Source of the DNA: Cohnella phaseoli
Lineage (GTDB): Bacteria > Bacillota > Bacilli > Paenibacillales > Paenibacillaceae
Direction: 5' to 3'
NCBI RefSeq assembly: GCF_003386235.1
Contig: NZ_QRDZ01000030.1
Location: 58,655-122,654, forward strand
Length of the DNA stretch: 64,000 nt
Shown: positions 34,392-43,340 of the stretch, in pieces
Numbering within the stretch: position 1 is the stretch's first letter
Layout of the letters: the number at the start of each line of letters is the position of its first letter
The notes under the pieces: generated by a model
What the model saw: the letters and a program-made list of their open reading frames with translations, nothing else
What the model was told of the DNA's origin: nothing
Database searches by the model: none
Translations under genes and position numbers: made by a program

Positions 34392-35315
34392 TTGAAAAAG
34401 GTGACGGTCAGCACGTTTAATTTCCACTATGGGGTTGCGGACGCGGGGGCGGATCTAGAGGCGATCGTTCTGCAAATCGAACATTATCTCCTGCAGAAGA
34501 TTCAACAGGTGCTGCCGGATCAACCGGATTTGATCGTACTGCCGGAGTGCTGCGATATGCCTTCGGGGTTAGCTGGAGAAGTTCTGCAAGGATACTATCG
34601 CGTACGCGGTAATCGAATAAGGGATGCTTTGTCTGTAATTGCTAAGCAGAACGAGTGTTACATTGCTTATCCTTCCATTCGGCTGGAATCGGATGACAAG
34701 TGGCGGAATTCCGTTCAGTTGTTAGACCGGAACGGCGATGTGGCGGGCGTATACAACAAGAATCATCCCGTGATCATCGAAGTAGAGGAGAACCTTATTC
34801 AATGCGGAGAAGAAGCGCCGGTTTTCGAATGCGATTTCGGTCGCGTGGCGTTCGCGATCTGCTTCGATCTGAATTTCGACGAGCTTAGATTGAAATATGT
34901 CCGGGACATGCCGGATCTTATCGTGTTTCCATCGATGTTTCACGGCGGTTTCATGCAGCAATATTGGGCTTATTCCTGCCGCGCTTACTTTGTAGGGGCG
35001 ATAGCGGGCGGACTGCCGAGCTCGATCGTGTCCCCAGTCGGGCAGGTGACAAGCTCGACGTCCAGCTATTATGATTTCGTCAGCGCGACGATTAATTTGG
35101 ATTGCGCGGTTGCGCATCTGGATTATAACCGCAGCAAGCTTGAAGCGATCAGGCAGAAATACGGCAAGAAAGTCCGGGTTACGGATCCGGGCTACTTGGG
35201 CTCGGTTCTGCTATCCAGCGAGACGGAGGAATTCTCGGCGGAGGATCTCGTTCGCGAGTTTGAAATCGAAAAATTGGACGATTATCTGGCACGTTCTAGA
35301 TCGTATCACCCATAG
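34392..35315 (+). CDS. Carbon-nitrogen hydrolase (nitrilase superfamily amidase)
   Basis: A 307-residue cytoplasmic protein with the full catalytic triad of the nitrilase superfamily: Glu in LIVLPECCDMP, Lys in VYNKNHPVI and Cys in FAICFDLNFDEL. Members hydrolyse amides, carbamoyl groups or nitriles. TTG 34392 is favoured, with GGGGG nine bases upstream; GTG 34383 overlaps that site. Its place directly after the importer suggests that the imported compound carries an amide or carbamoyl group. Confidence 0.9.
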   Translation: MKKVTVSTFNFHYGVADAGADLEAIVLQIEHYLLQKIQQVLPDQPDLIVLPECCDMPSGLAGEVLQGYYRVRGNRIRDALSVIAKQNECYIAYPSIRLESDDKWRNSVQLLDRNGDVAGVYNKNHPVIIEVEENLIQCGEEAPVFECDFGRVAFAICFDLNFDELRLKYVRDMPDLIVFPSMFHGGFMQQYWAYSCRAYFVGAIAGGLPSSIVSPVGQVTSSTSSYYDFVSATINLDCAVAHLDYNRSKLEAIRQKYGKKVRVTDPGYLGSVLLSSETEEFSAEDLVREFEIEKLDDYLARSRSYHP

Positions 35316-35340
35316 AAGGCGAGGAAGGGAGATGACCGTA

Positions 35341-36330
35341 ATGAGCTCGTTTAAAGTAGGAATTATCGGTTGCGGCGCTCTGGGCAGAACGCATGCGGAG
35401 TGTATTAAAGAATTGGAGCATATGGAGACGGTCGCTTATTGCGACGTCCATAGGCCAAGCGCGCAGAAGCTTCTCGAGCAGTTTGGCGGCAAGCTGGCAA
35501 CGACAGATGTAGAAGATCTTCTAGGCGATACGGAAATCGAGGTGATCTACGTAACTACACAGCACGATACGCATGCGGATTTATGTATTCGTGCTCTGCA
35601 GGCGGGGAAGCATGTCCTTGTAGAAAAGCCGATGGCGATGACGGTTGAGGATTGCGTTCGTATCGGAGAGACGGTTAAAGCGACAGGAAGAAAGCTGTTT
35701 ACGGCGTATAAAATGCGCTATTACAACATGCTCTGGAAAGCGAAGGAATTGATTCCGCAGCCGATTATGGTCGTTATGCAAATGATGGATAGCCGCTGGG
35801 GAGAAGGGATTTGGCCTAACGATCCGGTTAAGGGCGGAGGAAACGTGCTAAGCCAGGGCTGTCATTCAACAGACGTTCTGCGTTTCGTTGCCGGAAGCAA
35901 CCCTAAGGAAGTGTATGCGGCCGGAGGAAATTATTATCAGCAGAGCGGCGTTATCGACAATCTGACAGCCGTATTCCGTTTTAACAATGGGGCGGCCGGA
36001 ACGCTCATTCAAGGCGATTGCAGCTGTCCTCCGGTTACGAGCAAGTTTTTCATGCAACTGTTCGCCGAGCATAAATCCATTACGATCTCCGATCGTCTAA
36101 CCAAGCTGACATATGCGGAAGACGGGAAAGAGACGGTAGTTTATGAGGGATCCGAATCCGGATTTCTGGAAGAAAACCGAGCGTTTGAGAAATGTCTAGT
36201 CGACGATACGCCTCCGCCGATCGATCATGTGGACGGATTGTATTCTACGCTGATGGTCTTGCAGGCGATTGAATCTTTGAAGAGCGGGAAGCCGGAGAAA
36301 ATCGAGGAAATCGTAGAGCAGTATGTCTAA
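35341..36330 (+). CDS. Gfo/Idh/MocA-family oxidoreductase 2
   Basis: A 329-residue NAD(P)-dependent oxidoreductase: Rossmann loop GIIGCGALGRTHAE, LGDTEIEVIYVTTQHDTHADL, the EKP motif in KHVLVEKPMAM, and the catalytic-type histidine in GGNVLSQGCHSTDVLRF. It acts on ring hydroxyls of sugars or inositols. ATG 35341 (AAGGGAG upstream) is chosen over the nearer ATG 35332; the frame runs much further up inside the nitrilase gene, but that is a shadow. Confidence 0.9.
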   Translation: MSSFKVGIIGCGALGRTHAECIKELEHMETVAYCDVHRPSAQKLLEQFGGKLATTDVEDLLGDTEIEVIYVTTQHDTHADLCIRALQAGKHVLVEKPMAMTVEDCVRIGETVKATGRKLFTAYKMRYYNMLWKAKELIPQPIMVVMQMMDSRWGEGIWPNDPVKGGGNVLSQGCHSTDVLRFVAGSNPKEVYAAGGNYYQQSGVIDNLTAVFRFNNGAAGTLIQGDCSCPPVTSKFFMQLFAEHKSITISDRLTKLTYAEDGKETVVYEGSESGFLEENRAFEKCLVDDTPPPIDHVDGLYSTLMVLQAIESLKSGKPEKIEEIVEQYV

Positions 36331-36356
36331 GGAATTGCCGATAGCATTTGGATAAA

Positions 36357-36387
36357 GGCCGGATTGCCGCGTCATCCGGCTTGTTTA
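36357..36387 (+). terminator. Weak terminator after the second oxidoreductase gene
   Basis: GCCGGA pairs with TCCGGC around a GC-rich 11-base loop, followed by TTGTTT. It would separate the main operon from the third oxidoreductase gene. Confidence 0.45.
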
Positions 36388-36471
36388 ACCATGCCCCAAT
36401 TTCGCGTCTTTTTACGAGACGAATGTGCAACACGATTGTGCAAATTAAACGGATGCTCTGATAAATATCAT

Positions 36472-36501
36472 TTGCCGGGAACGCCGTATGATGGGTTTAT
36501 A
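36472..36501 (+). promoter_or_regulatory. Candidate promoter of the third oxidoreductase gene
   Basis: TTGCCG, an 18-bp spacer and TTTATA, ending 36 bp before ATG 36538. It follows the weak terminator, so this gene may be separately expressed. Confidence 0.35.
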
Positions 36502-36537
36502 AACACAAATTAATTCACAGTGGGAGAGAGATCATCA

Positions 36538-37593
36538 ATGACTAAATTACGTATGGGAATTATCGGGTGCGGCGGAATGACGGCGGATGCGCATGTTAAC
36601 GGACTTCTGGAGCTGACGGAAGTGATGGAAGTGACCGCTGTATGCGATATCGATATTAAACAGGCAAATCTGTTACAAGCTAAGCTGCCTAAGGCGATCG
36701 CCGTAACGGATTATCGCGATTTGCTTGATTATGTGGATGCCGTATTAATCGCTCTGCCCCATGATTTGCATTATGAGGTCGGGATCGTTTGTCTCGAAGC
36801 GGACAAACATGTTTTGATGGAGAAGCCTCTTGCCAACACGCAGGAGGAGTGCGAGGAACTGATACGCGTATCCAAAGAACGGAACTTAACGCTAATGACG
36901 GCTTACCCTGTCCGTTTCTGGCCGATCGTGCAAAAGATGAAGGAGCTGATCGAGGCCAAAACCTACGGTGACGTGTTCCAAATGTCGGTTTGGACAGAGC
37001 AGCTGACCCATCCCCCAGAGGGACATTGGGCTACAATCGCCAAAAGGTTGGGGGGTGGGCAGTTTTTCAGCCATGGCTGTCATTACGTAGATTTGATGCT
37101 TTGGTTCCTCGGCAAGCCGATTAAAGGCACGCACTTCGGCACCAACTTCGGCACGCCTTGGATGGAGAAGGAAGGGACAAGCAACGTCGTTATTGAATTC
37201 GAGAACGGGGTTCTCGGCTATCACATGGGAACCTGGGGCGCTCGTGGCAGTCGCTTAGGATATAGCATTCACATCCACTGCACGGAAGGGATGTTGGAAT
37301 ATAACCGCGGCGAAGGCAAGCTTTATCTTCATTCGCAAATGAAAGAAGAGCGGGCTTCGACGGATACGACCTCCGAGGTGCAAATTCTGATGGAGGAGAA
37401 GGAAGCGGGCAAGCAAACGCAGTTCGAGATTATGCATTTTCTCGAATGCGTCCGCGACCGGAAGCTGCCGCTAACGAATGGCGATATCAGCCTGCAGGGC
37501 TTAAAAGTCATCTGGAAATTGTACGATGCCGAGAGTGTCGGCACGATAGCGGATTTAAGAGGACTTGGTTTAAGCGAGATAGGGATAGAGTGA
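36538..37593 (+). CDS. Gfo/Idh/MocA-family oxidoreductase 3
   Basis: A 351-residue protein starting at ATG 36538 after GGGAGAGA. Motifs: MGIIGCGGMTADAHV, VDAVLIALPHDLHYEV, KHVLMEKPLANT and the His segment GGQFFSHGCHYVDLML. It has the same layout as the protein at 35341 but only distant sequence. It is the third member of this family in one cluster and may catalyse the reverse or next redox step, as in pathways that oxidise, modify and re-reduce a sugar. Confidence 0.9.
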   Translation: MTKLRMGIIGCGGMTADAHVNGLLELTEVMEVTAVCDIDIKQANLLQAKLPKAIAVTDYRDLLDYVDAVLIALPHDLHYEVGIVCLEADKHVLMEKPLANTQEECEELIRVSKERNLTLMTAYPVRFWPIVQKMKELIEAKTYGDVFQMSVWTEQLTHPPEGHWATIAKRLGGGQFFSHGCHYVDLMLWFLGKPIKGTHFGTNFGTPWMEKEGTSNVVIEFENGVLGYHMGTWGARGSRLGYSIHIHCTEGMLEYNRGEGKLYLHSQMKEERASTDTTSEVQILMEEKEAGKQTQFEIMHFLECVRDRKLPLTNGDISLQGLKVIWKLYDAESVGTIADLRGLGLSEIGIE

Positions 37594-37608
37594 GGGGGCA
37601 ACATACAG

Positions 37609-37752
37609 CCCTTGATTTGGTCGCTTTGTACGATTTTTCGGACAAACGTCCGTCGATTGCGCCTGATCTGAGTTGCTTTATACGATTTTTCGGACAAACA
37701 TCTACCATTTAAGCCTGATTCGAGCTACGTTGTACGATTTTCCGACTAGCTT
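37609..37752. repeat. Three-copy tandem repeat of 52 bp
   Basis: TACGATTTTTCGGACAAAC at 37629 and 37681 and a shortened TACGATTTTCCGAC at 37733 recur with exactly 52 bp spacing; each unit begins with a CCTGAT-like sequence. The unit carries TTTGTACGATTTTTCGGACAAA, an imperfect palindrome. No coding sense is seen. Confidence 0.75.
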
Positions 37753-37779
37753 CCCTCGCGGGGGCTCTTGGTAGGGCGT

Positions 37780-37972
37780 AAACGAATGTGCACAAATAGG
37801 TCCGCGTGAATCATGATTAGCCTGCAGGCCGCTCATACGCTCCTGAAATCACCTTTTACGGGTTTAACAAATTTCAGGAGCGTATAGCAGCGGAAGGAGA
37901 TCCATCCCTCTGGCACCTTTACCATCGCTTATCTTTCCAAGCAACTTGCTTGCCTTATGGGACATCCCCTTC
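37780..37972. repeat. Second palindromic MITE-like element
   Basis: The core ATACGCTCCTGAAAT (37835-37849) and ATTTCAGGAGCGTAT (37871-37885) form a perfect stem around ACCTTTTACGGGTTTA, nearly the same loop as in the element at 30653-30870. The right end CTTATGGGACATCCCC matches the outer end of that element. The left boundary is uncertain. Confidence 0.65.
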
Positions 37973-37979
37973 CTTTCAC

Positions 37980-40900
37980 TTAATAAACTTCCGCCATGAA
38001 CTGATTCCGAACGATATTTACGACAGCTTCAATATCGTCATGGTGGGCGACATCCGTAATCCATAGATCGATGCTCGGGAGCAGTTGGCTATCGATTTGC
38101 GCGACGGCGCCGCTGAAATTATGGCTTGTCGCTTTGCTTAGGACCTGCCCGATCGCAGTCGACAGATTGGATCGGCGCGTCGCAGGCGTTGTGTCGAAAG
38201 CGCTGTCCGGAATGTCCATTAACACTTCGTTTAACGCCTGAGGATCCTTGTAACCGGCCTCGGTTAGAGCGTTCATGATGAAATACATAAAGGCGGTTCC
38301 CGCACGAGTGTCGCCCGGGAACGAACCGTCGACATTTTGCAAAGCGAGCTTAGAAGAAATATACGTGAGCAGATTATCCGTAAAATCAAGATCGGCTATA
38401 TCGGCAAGTTCCTTCTTCAGCACGGGGAAATCCGTGTACCGGTTACCGAGATCCCCAAGCACTTTCAGCAGCATATCATCGACATCGCTATTTCCAAACT
38501 TCTTGTTATAGGCAGCCAAGTCCAGAGATTGAACATAATTGTACGCGGCCGGCGTTTCTCCGATGAGCCTCCAACCGTACGGCCAACTGCCGGAATCGGA
38601 TTGGACCGCTTTCAGATTATTGATTAAACCGTCCATATAAGGCAGCAAGTCGGCATCCGAGGTCAGATCGTAAATGAGACCGAGGATGTGCAGAGCCGTG
38701 GCGTCTACATTATAGATTTCGATGGCCGGTCCGACGACTCCGTTAATCGTAACATCGAGCATGTCATAGTAAGGAACCGTACCGCGGGTATGAGCCGCAT
38801 CGAGCCAAACGTATTTGGTGCCGGGATTCGTCAGCATGTAATCCTTGCCCGCCAAAATGGCGTCAAGATACTCGGGCTTGCCGAACCGCAAATAAGCTTC
38901 ATATAAACCGAGTATAGCCTGTTGGGTATTAACGGCATTCGTCATCGTTTTGGGACGCAGCGCGCCAAAGCTTGTGTAATCCCATGGGAGCACCCAGCCT
39001 CCGTTGGCTTGTTGGGTGTTCAATAATTGCTCGGCTGCGAGGTAGGCTTTGTCCAAATAATCCTTATTGCGAGTGACGTCATACAGCGCGGCATATATCC
39101 GGTAGATGCCCGTAATGCTGTTCGTGTCCGCATTCTGCGGATCGGTCGGCCAGTACGAATGGGAAGTTTCCCACATCGAGCCGGACAATAGCGTATCCAG
39201 ATGGCTGTCGAATAGCTCAGCGCTGCTAACAATGGACTGGCCAATTTCCCATACCGTCGAATCCTGGAGTGTGCCGTATCCGCGATTAAGCAGCTTGTAA
39301 GCAATCGTTGAACCGCTCTTCTTCTCATGAAGGACAATCGGAGTTACCAATGCTCCGGGATCGGCGGTGAACGTTCCGGATATATGGATTGTGCCGGTAC
39401 CGTAATTATCGAGAGCGATAGCTCCGGAGGCGGTATCGAAAGCGAGATCTCCGGCGAGCGCGTAGTTATAGGATGAGCTGCCGTCGGTTAGCTGAGAATG
39501 GCTTGATACGGTTAGCGTTTTTCCAAGCAATGCGAAGGTGTCTAACAGCGCTCGCGTGTTGCCGGAGTTTTTGATCTCCAGCGTCAACGTATCCTGGGGC
39601 GTTCCTTGAAATAGACCGGAAAGCGGGAGAATGACTGGACTCGGCTGTTCCGTCAGCTTGACGATGCGAGCGTTGTCGAACCACACACTGCCCGAACCGA
39701 AATCCAGGAATGGTCTGAAGGCAACGTACGCCGCATTGTCCGGAAGCTTCAAATTCACCGCGATTTCCTGCCAATCGTGGGTGCCCGGCGCACCGGAGAA
39801 GCGCCGGTTGTCTATGACCTGACGGCTGGAGTTGTAGACGCCAAGCTCGAAGCCGATGAATTGAGCGGATACGGAGGAGGTTTTATGCTCGATCGAAAAG
39901 CGATAGAAGGCACCGCCCTCGACGGGAATCGACCATTGGTTAACGGCTGCGCGGCTGCTGGGGGTAACTCCGGACAAGCGGACCGAGCCTGCGCCTTCGC
40001 GGTATACAGTGGTTGAGGTAGCGGCTGTTCCGCCATCCAGAAGCGTATAATCCCAATTGTCCGCAATAGAATCGAAATTGGTGTCGCGCTCGAGAGATCC
40101 ATTCAGCAATAGGTTGCCGCTAACCAAGCATACCGCTTCGGCTGCATCGAACCATGCGCTTCCGCTCGCATGATCAAGCACCATGCGGAATGAAAAATAA
40201 GCCGTATCTGCCGGGGCTTTCTTGGACACGCTTATTTGCTCCCAATCATGCGTTCCGGCATTGGCGGGCTGGCGTATGAATTGGAGCAGTTGATGGGCTT
40301 CATCGTAGAAAGCGAGTTCTAATCCGACAAATCCCGTACTGCTCGCCAGTACGACTCCGCTCGTTTTCAGCATCGCCTTAAACTGATATTCTTGGTACTC
40401 CTGAGCGGGCAAGTACCACTGGGAGGCAAACGAACGACTGGAGGTAGATGAGCCTTGAAGCCGCACGGACCTTTGTCCCTGATATTTTTCCGCCGTTACG
40501 AGCGCCCCCGAGCCGCCGGAGTCCGTGGAGTAATCATATCCGTCCGGGACGGAATTATTATCTGTATCCGCTTCCAAATTGCCGTTCAACAATAGATTTT
40601 GTGCATCCGATACGAAGGAGGACACGGAATCGACCCACAGGTCCCCAGAACCGAAATCGAGTGCGGTACGGAAGGCGTACGATGCCGTGCCCGGCGGAGA
40701 AATCCATGAGGTCTCGACTTTTTGCCAATCGTGCGTACCTTGGGCGGCGGGAACCCTCACCGAAGCAAGCGCTTGATGCGAGCTATTGTAGAAGACGAGC
40801 TCAAGACCGGCAAAGCCGGCAGTCACGTTGTTGGTTTTAATCCATGAGGACATCGTATATCGGGTGTTTTCCGTTGCGGATACGTACCACAGATTGACAA

Positions 40901-41171
40901 AGGAGCGGCTGAGCGAGGAGGAGCCGGATAGTTTAACGGAGCGGCTTCCCGAATAGGCTACGGATGTGACTAAAGAGGCCGTACCTCCGTTGAGTAAAGT
41001 ATAATCCCAACCATCCGGCACCCCGTTCGCATCGACATCGGTTTCGAATCCGGGATTAAGAGCCGTATTCGGCTCCGAAGCGAGAGCTTGCCGGGTGCCG
41101 ATAGGCAACAATCCGACAAAGAGAGTAAAGGCCGTTCCGTAACAAGCGATCCTCTTAAGCCATGTTTTCAT
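37980..41171 (-). CDS. Secreted multidomain protein with three binding repeats and an alpha-barrel-like domain
   Basis: A 1063-residue exported protein: signal peptide to about residue 32, then three related modules of about 160 residues starting near 36, 192 and 355 (each opening N.G.E.D...VPDGWDY and containing the GTHDWQ strand), typical of beta-sandwich carbohydrate-binding domains. A beta-rich spacer follows, then a helical part from about 640 to 1000 (SITGIYRIYAALYDVTRN, TQQAILGLYEAYLRFGKPE, GSWPYGWRLIGETPAAYN) that looks like an (alpha/alpha)6 or alpha-toroid of a glycan lyase or epimerase. Family unknown. GGAGG precedes the ATG. It is divergent from the AraC regulator at 41313. Confidence 0.85.
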   Translation of the reverse strand: MKTWLKRIACYGTAFTLFVGLLPIGTRQALASEPNTALNPGFETDVDANGVPDGWDYTLLNGGTASLVTSVAYSGSRSVKLSGSSSLSRSFVNLWYVSATENTRYTMSSWIKTNNVTAGFAGLELVFYNSSHQALASVRVPAAQGTHDWQKVETSWISPPGTASYAFRTALDFGSGDLWVDSVSSFVSDAQNLLLNGNLEADTDNNSVPDGYDYSTDSGGSGALVTAEKYQGQRSVRLQGSSTSSRSFASQWYLPAQEYQEYQFKAMLKTSGVVLASSTGFVGLELAFYDEAHQLLQFIRQPANAGTHDWEQISVSKKAPADTAYFSFRMVLDHASGSAWFDAAEAVCLVSGNLLLNGSLERDTNFDSIADNWDYTLLDGGTAATSTTVYREGAGSVRLSGVTPSSRAAVNQWSIPVEGGAFYRFSIEHKTSSVSAQFIGFELGVYNSSRQVIDNRRFSGAPGTHDWQEIAVNLKLPDNAAYVAFRPFLDFGSGSVWFDNARIVKLTEQPSPVILPLSGLFQGTPQDTLTLEIKNSGNTRALLDTFALLGKTLTVSSHSQLTDGSSSYNYALAGDLAFDTASGAIALDNYGTGTIHISGTFTADPGALVTPIVLHEKKSGSTIAYKLLNRGYGTLQDSTVWEIGQSIVSSAELFDSHLDTLLSGSMWETSHSYWPTDPQNADTNSITGIYRIYAALYDVTRNKDYLDKAYLAAEQLLNTQQANGGWVLPWDYTSFGALRPKTMTNAVNTQQAILGLYEAYLRFGKPEYLDAILAGKDYMLTNPGTKYVWLDAAHTRGTVPYYDMLDVTINGVVGPAIEIYNVDATALHILGLIYDLTSDADLLPYMDGLINNLKAVQSDSGSWPYGWRLIGETPAAYNYVQSLDLAAYNKKFGNSDVDDMLLKVLGDLGNRYTDFPVLKKELADIADLDFTDNLLTYISSKLALQNVDGSFPGDTRAGTAFMYFIMNALTEAGYKDPQALNEVLMDIPDSAFDTTPATRRSNLSTAIGQVLSKATSHNFSGAVAQIDSQLLPSIDLWITDVAHHDDIEAVVNIVRNQFMAEVY

Positions 41172-41312
41172 TTCTATTTTCCTCCATTCATGTTATTCGT
41201 TCCTTCTGTGTAAATTCGTGAGGTTATTTATTATAATAAGGGCAGCATCGTGAACGATCTTTGTCATTCCATCCGATTTTTTTATACTATCGCGTTAAGG
41301 GAGACGATCTGT

Positions 41313-42209
41313 ATGGCCTACAAGCGAGTGAAACTTAACGAAGAGATCGTCATTAACCAGATTATTACTTTTCACTACTATGAATTGCCCGGATCCTATG
41401 TCACCAAAGGGGAGAAACATAACTTTTGGGAGTTCGTTTACGTGGATAAGGGGGAAATCGACGTCCGGTCGGACAGCGGCGAATTTTCCGTCAAGCAAGG
41501 AGAAATTGTCTTTTATAAACCGAATGAATTTCATTCCGGCAACTCGAATGCCAAATTTCCGCCTAATTTGATCATTATTACTTTCGACTGCGATTCGGAA
41601 GCGATGAAAATATTCGAAAACAAGAGATTCAGCGTCAACGAGCAGGAGCGAAGATTGCTTACTCAACTAGTTAACGAGGGGTATAATGCGCTCACTCCGC
41701 GTCTGGATAAACCTTATAAAAAAGAAATGAAAGCAAAGAAGGACTCGCTATTCGGGAGCCAACAGTTAGTTAAGCTATATTTAGAGACGCTGTTGATTCA
41801 CTTCGCGCGCAGATTGCGGAAAACCGATTCCCTTTCCAAGCTGGCGTCAACGATGAATGAAAAAAAGGATTCCGATCTGACCAATCAAATTATCCAATTC
41901 ATGAACCTAACGCTGCACAAAAGCTTATCTCTTAAAGAGGTTTATAATAATTTTACGGTCGGTCGATCGCAGCTTCTACGAACGTTTAAGGTGACAACCG
42001 GTTGCGGAGTGATGGAATACTTTAATCGGCTGAAAATAGAGAGGGCCAAAATTCTGATCCGCGAGGAGCAATACAATTATACGGAGATTGCCGAAAAGCT
42101 GGGCTATAGCAGCATCCATTATTTCTCGCGCCATTTCAAGCGCTCGACGGGCATGACGCCGACAGCCTACGCCAGATCCGTCAAAGCGAGAATCGAAAAT
42201 CATCGCTAA
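41313..42209 (+). CDS. AraC-family regulator with cupin sensor domain
   Basis: A 298-residue protein from ATG 41313 (AAGGGAG upstream; the frame from 41250 has no ribosome binding site). The cupin-like domain has GEKHNFWEFVYVDKGEID and QGEIVFYKPNEFH, and the C-terminus has the double helix-turn-helix ending MTPTAYARS with GYSSIHYFSRHFKR. It shares layout and many residues with the regulator at 6812-7714. It probably controls the divergent secreted protein gene. Confidence 0.92.
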   Translation: MAYKRVKLNEEIVINQIITFHYYELPGSYVTKGEKHNFWEFVYVDKGEIDVRSDSGEFSVKQGEIVFYKPNEFHSGNSNAKFPPNLIIITFDCDSEAMKIFENKRFSVNEQERRLLTQLVNEGYNALTPRLDKPYKKEMKAKKDSLFGSQQLVKLYLETLLIHFARRLRKTDSLSKLASTMNEKKDSDLTNQIIQFMNLTLHKSLSLKEVYNNFTVGRSQLLRTFKVTTGCGVMEYFNRLKIERAKILIREEQYNYTEIAEKLGYSSIHYFSRHFKRSTGMTPTAYARSVKARIENHR

Positions 42210-42255
42210 CCGACAGCGCGAAGATTTAAAGATGGGTCTATTCGATTAGAGTTTT

Positions 42256-42291
42256 TTTGCGGGTGCAGGAGTCGTCTCGACTTCCTGCACC
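42256..42291. terminator. Hairpin between convergent genes
   Basis: GGTGCAGGAGTCG pairs with CGACTTCCTGCACC with one bulge. It is flanked by TTTTTTT on the left and TTGTCATTT on the right, so it can serve the AraC gene and the convergent 42299 gene. Confidence 0.65.
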
Positions 42292-42298
42292 TTGTCAT

Positions 42299-43339
42299 TT
42301 AAACACCATAACGCAAGCCCAGCATATCTTGAGAGATTTGCTCGATGTTCTCATGAGGGCCGATGAAATAATAAACTCGCGACACGTCCGACGACGAACC
42401 GGGAGCGTCGATGCTTAATGCGGGCGAGTGATATTCAAGCTCGGCGAAATGACCCAACTGGCCGCCGTCGTAATAAAATTGCATGCAAGATCCCTTGTAT
42501 TGGGGATCGTCGGGAGGATAATCCGGATAGATGCCGGAGGGATGAACGGTAAATTGACGAACGACGAGACTGCTTCTGTTATCGTCCAAGCGACGCAAAT
42601 AACCGAATCTGCCCGTTGAAGACAGCGCGTCGACCGACAGCTTAAAGCTGTGAGCGCCTTCGCACGGGATGCGGAAGCCATGGGGCGTAAGCTCCGTATC
42701 AACCGTATCCGCTTGGGAGAACATCGTCCGAGGGCCGACGGGTCCGTAGCTCGGGACAAGGATGCGGCCCCTGGGCGGAACCTGCATCACGCTCCATAGG
42801 TTGCAGAACCCGGGAGCGGAATCGTCTTTCGCACCGGAGCGCGAAGCGCCGGGAGTTAGAGACATATGGGTATGAACTTCATATCCGATATAGGAGACGG
42901 ATTCGTCCATCCGAGACGACGAACCCGAGTTCACAGCATAAGGATTAGGCGCTAAAGTGAACTGCTTTTCCAAATGCAGAAGGACGGTTCGGCCGGAAGG
43001 GCCATGAAGCAGCTCGCAGTCCATGCTTACGGCGACCAGGGAGTCGGAGGATTGAGCAACCTTCCATTTGCCCGGGTCAAGCTGTGCGGGAACGGCATAT
43101 TGTCCGGAATCGTCCATGTAGTAATCCCGTTCCGGGCTGATCCAGGTGCGGTCACCGCCCACATTCCAAGAGAGCTCCGGAAGCGGGACTCCGTCGGCGC
43201 GCCAGAAGGCGGATTCCTCCTGTTTGTTGGCCCATAAGGCCAAGGCCCGGGCGCCTTGCTCCCGAATCAGCAGTAGACCGCCTTGCCCGTTGGAGAGCAA
43301 GACGGTCGGATCGTCCCCATGCGGTTCGTATTTCTTCAT
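42299..43339 (-). CDS. Unclassified protein, mutarotase-like beta-sandwich
   Basis: A 346-residue cytoplasmic protein that I cannot assign firmly. The N-terminal part (GQGGLLLIREQGARALALW) and the motif VGGDRTWISPE, with a later beta-rich body, resemble galactose-mutarotase-type sugar-binding folds. It begins one base after the stop of the FadR-type regulator (TAG A ATG), so the two are coupled; the longer frame to 43468 lies inside the regulator and is not used. Its product may bind or epimerise the sugar sensed by that regulator. Confidence 0.75.
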   Translation of the reverse strand: MKKYEPHGDDPTVLLSNGQGGLLLIREQGARALALWANKQEESAFWRADGVPLPELSWNVGGDRTWISPERDYYMDDSGQYAVPAQLDPGKWKVAQSSDSLVAVSMDCELLHGPSGRTVLLHLEKQFTLAPNPYAVNSGSSSRMDESVSYIGYEVHTHMSLTPGASRSGAKDDSAPGFCNLWSVMQVPPRGRILVPSYGPVGPRTMFSQADTVDTELTPHGFRIPCEGAHSFKLSVDALSSTGRFGYLRRLDDNRSSLVVRQFTVHPSGIYPDYPPDDPQYKGSCMQFYYDGGQLGHFAELEYHSPALSIDAPGSSSDVSRVYYFIGPHENIEQISQDMLGLRYGV

Positions 43340-43340
43340 T

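Noticed and set aside
35071..35340. Upstream extension of the second oxidoreductase frame
   Set aside because: It overlaps the nitrilase gene in another frame and the Rossmann strand begins right after ATG 35341.
37609..37752. CRISPR array
   Set aside because: Only three degenerate units with no conserved repeat of constant length separated by unique spacers, and no cas genes nearby.
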